A DNA stretch of 64,000 bases from contig NC_135557.1 of NCBI RefSeq assembly GCF_964340395.1, forward strand, positions 2,713,216 through 2,777,215. The letters run 5' to 3'. The stretch is from Glandiceps talaboti. Lineage: Eukaryota > Hemichordata > Enteropneusta > Spengelidae. The translations under genes were made by a program, and so were the position numbers. Shown here in pieces: positions 61,990-64,000 of this stretch. Numbering within the stretch: the first letter of the stretch is position 1; every line of letters starts with the position of its first letter. Under the pieces are notes generated by a model. The model was not told the DNA's origin, did not search any database, and was given only the letters and a program-made list of their open reading frames with translations.

Positions 61990-64000
61990 CAGCCAATAAT
62001 AGACTACATATCGCACAGTCACATCAACCAATGATGACAGACGTTACATATGGTATTCATATCAACCAATAGTAACAGACATTACATATGGCACAGTCAC
62101 ATCAACCAACTGTAACAGACATTACATATGGTAGTCATATCAACCAATAGTAACAGACATTACATATGGTAGTCATATCAACCAATTGTAACAGACATTA
62201 CATATGGTACAGTCAAATCAACCAATTGTAACATACATTACATATGGTACAGTCATATCAACCAATTGTAACAGACATTACATATGGTACAGTTATATCA
62301 ACCAATTGTAACAGACATTACATATGGTAGTCATATCAACCAATAGAAACAGACATTACATATGGTAGTCATATCAACCAATTGTAACATACATAACATA
62401 TGGTAGTCATCAACCAATAGTAACATACATTACATATGGTAGTCATATCAACCAATAGTAACAAACATTACATATGGTAGTCATATCAACCAATAGTAAC
62501 ATACATTACATATGGCAGTCATATCAACCAATAGTAACAGACATTACATATGGCAGTCATATCAACCAATTGTAACAGACAAGTAACAGACATTACATAT
62601 GGTAGTCATATCAACCAATAGTAACAGACATTACATATGGTAGTCATATCAACCAATAGTAACAGACATTACATATGGTAGTCATATCAACCAATTGTAA
62701 CAGACATTACATAATGGTAGTTATATCAACCAATTGTAACAGACATTACATATGATAGTCATATCAACCAATAGTAACATACATTACATATGGTAGTCGT
62801 ATCAACCAATAGTAACATACATTACATATGGCAGTCATATCAACCAGTAGTAACAGACATTACATATGGCAGTCGTATCAACCGATTGTAACAGACATTA
62901 TATATGGTACAGTCATATCAACCAATAGTAACAGACATTACATATGGCAGTCATATCAACCAATTGTAACAGTCATTACATATGGTAGTCATATCAACCA
63001 ATAGTAACAGACATTACATATGGTAGTTATATCAACCAATAGTAACAGACATTACATATGGTAGTTATATCAACCAATAGTAACAGACATTACATATGGT
63101 AGTCATACCAACCAATTGTAACAGACATTACATATGGCAGTCATATCAACCAATAGTAACAGTCATTACATATGGCAGTCATATCAACCAATTGTAAGTC
63201 ATTACATATGGTAGTCATATCAACCAATAGTAACAGACATTACATATGGTAGTTATATCAACCAATAGTAACAGACATTACATATGGTAGTCATATCAAC
63301 CAATTGTAACAGACATTACATATGGCAGTCATATCAACCAATAGTAACAGACATTACATATGGCAGTCATATCAACCAATTGTAACAGTCATTACATATG
63401 ATAGTCATATCAACCAATAGTAACAGACATTACATATGGTAGTTATATCAACCAATAGTAACAGACATTACATATGGTAGTTATATCAACCAATAGTAAC
63501 AGACATTACATATGGTAGTCATACCAACCAATTGTAACAGACATTACATATGATAGTCATATCAACCAATTATAACAGTCATTACATATGGTAGTCATAT
63601 CAACCAATAGTAACAGACATTACATATGGTAGTTATATCAACCAATAGTAACAGACATTACATATGGTAGTTATATCAACCAATAGTAACATACATTACA
63701 TATGGTAGTTATCAACCAATAGTAACATACATTACATATGGCAGTCATATCAACCAGTAGTAACAGACATTACATATGGCAGTCGTATCAACCGATTGTA
63801 ACAGACATTATATATGGTACAGTCATATCAACCAATAGTAACAGACATTACATATGGTAGTCATATCAACCAATAGTAACATACATTACATATGGTAGTC
63901 ATATCAACCAATAGTAACATACATTACATATGGTAGTCATATCAACCAATAGTAACAGACATTACATATGATAGTCATATCAACCAGTAGTAACAGACAT
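61990..64000. repeat. 38-bp minisatellite, ~52 copies, continuing right of the window
   Basis: The unit is CATATCAACCAATAGTAACA GACATTACATATGGTAGT, with TTGTAAC, GGCAGTC and GGTACAGTC variants. A variant block around CAGTCGTATCAACCGATTG at 62870 recurs at 63780 (910 bp). It lies beyond the gene, showing that arrays are not confined to introns. Confidence 0.96.

Noticed and set aside
1-64000. CRISPR arrays
   Set aside because: Repeats are directly adjacent without unique spacers, and the gene has introns, so this is a eukaryotic genome.

Overview
The window is a stretch of animal nuclear DNA holding one large gene on the + strand, read 5'->3' from left to right. Translating the short conserved islands between the repeats and joining them at GT-AG splice sites gives 24 exons (5044-60314). 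Their phases match at every junction, and together they encode 1,032 residues ending in a TAG stop. The protein is recognisably the orthologue of NOMO (nodal modulator), the ER-lumenal subunit of the TMEM147-nicalin-NOMO (BOS) complex of the multipass translocon. Human NOMO is about 1,222 residues, so roughly the first 190 residues, including the signal peptide, should lie to the left of the window. No other gene, tRNA, rRNA or CRISPR locus was found.

Organism: a metazoan with AT-rich coding sequence, long introns, (TCTG)n microsatellites and dispersed repeats carrying TGACCTTTGACCTTGA-like motifs. This suggests a marine invertebrate (a lophotrochozoan or non-vertebrate deuterostome), but the sequence alone does not settle the phylum.

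Layout: coding sequence is only about 3.1 kb of the 55 kb exon span. Almost every intron is filled by its own private tandem array, with units from about 20 to 65 bp and up to 5 kb long. In order the main units are 20/21 (1-4994), 32, 10+21, 40, 52, 41, 42, 48, 50, 21, 36, 43, 28, 65/61, 46, 49, a G-rich ~24-34, 63, 40, 30, 21, 37, 41, 44/47, 24, 43, 31, 24 and 29 bp. A further 38-bp array (61990 to the window end) lies beyond the gene. No unit is shared between introns. Other intronic content is a MITE-like palindrome (19674-20030), two smaller inverted repeats, and two dispersed repeat families.

The most unusual feature is that many arrays are seeded exactly on the exon-intron border, so each copy carries a piece of exon plus its splice site. 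Donor sites are multiplied after exons ending at 17020 (5 copies), 17498 (2), 20332 (20), 21272 (about 92) and 40149 (2). Acceptor sites are multiplied before exons starting at 14763 (7 copies) and 40921 (10). In most cases use of the wrong copy meets a stop codon or shifts the frame. At the exon ending 17020 the four extra donors are all in frame and open, and would add 16 residues each. The stop codon of the gene is itself inside a 42-bp tandem duplication. The exon-proximal copy appears to be the functional one throughout.
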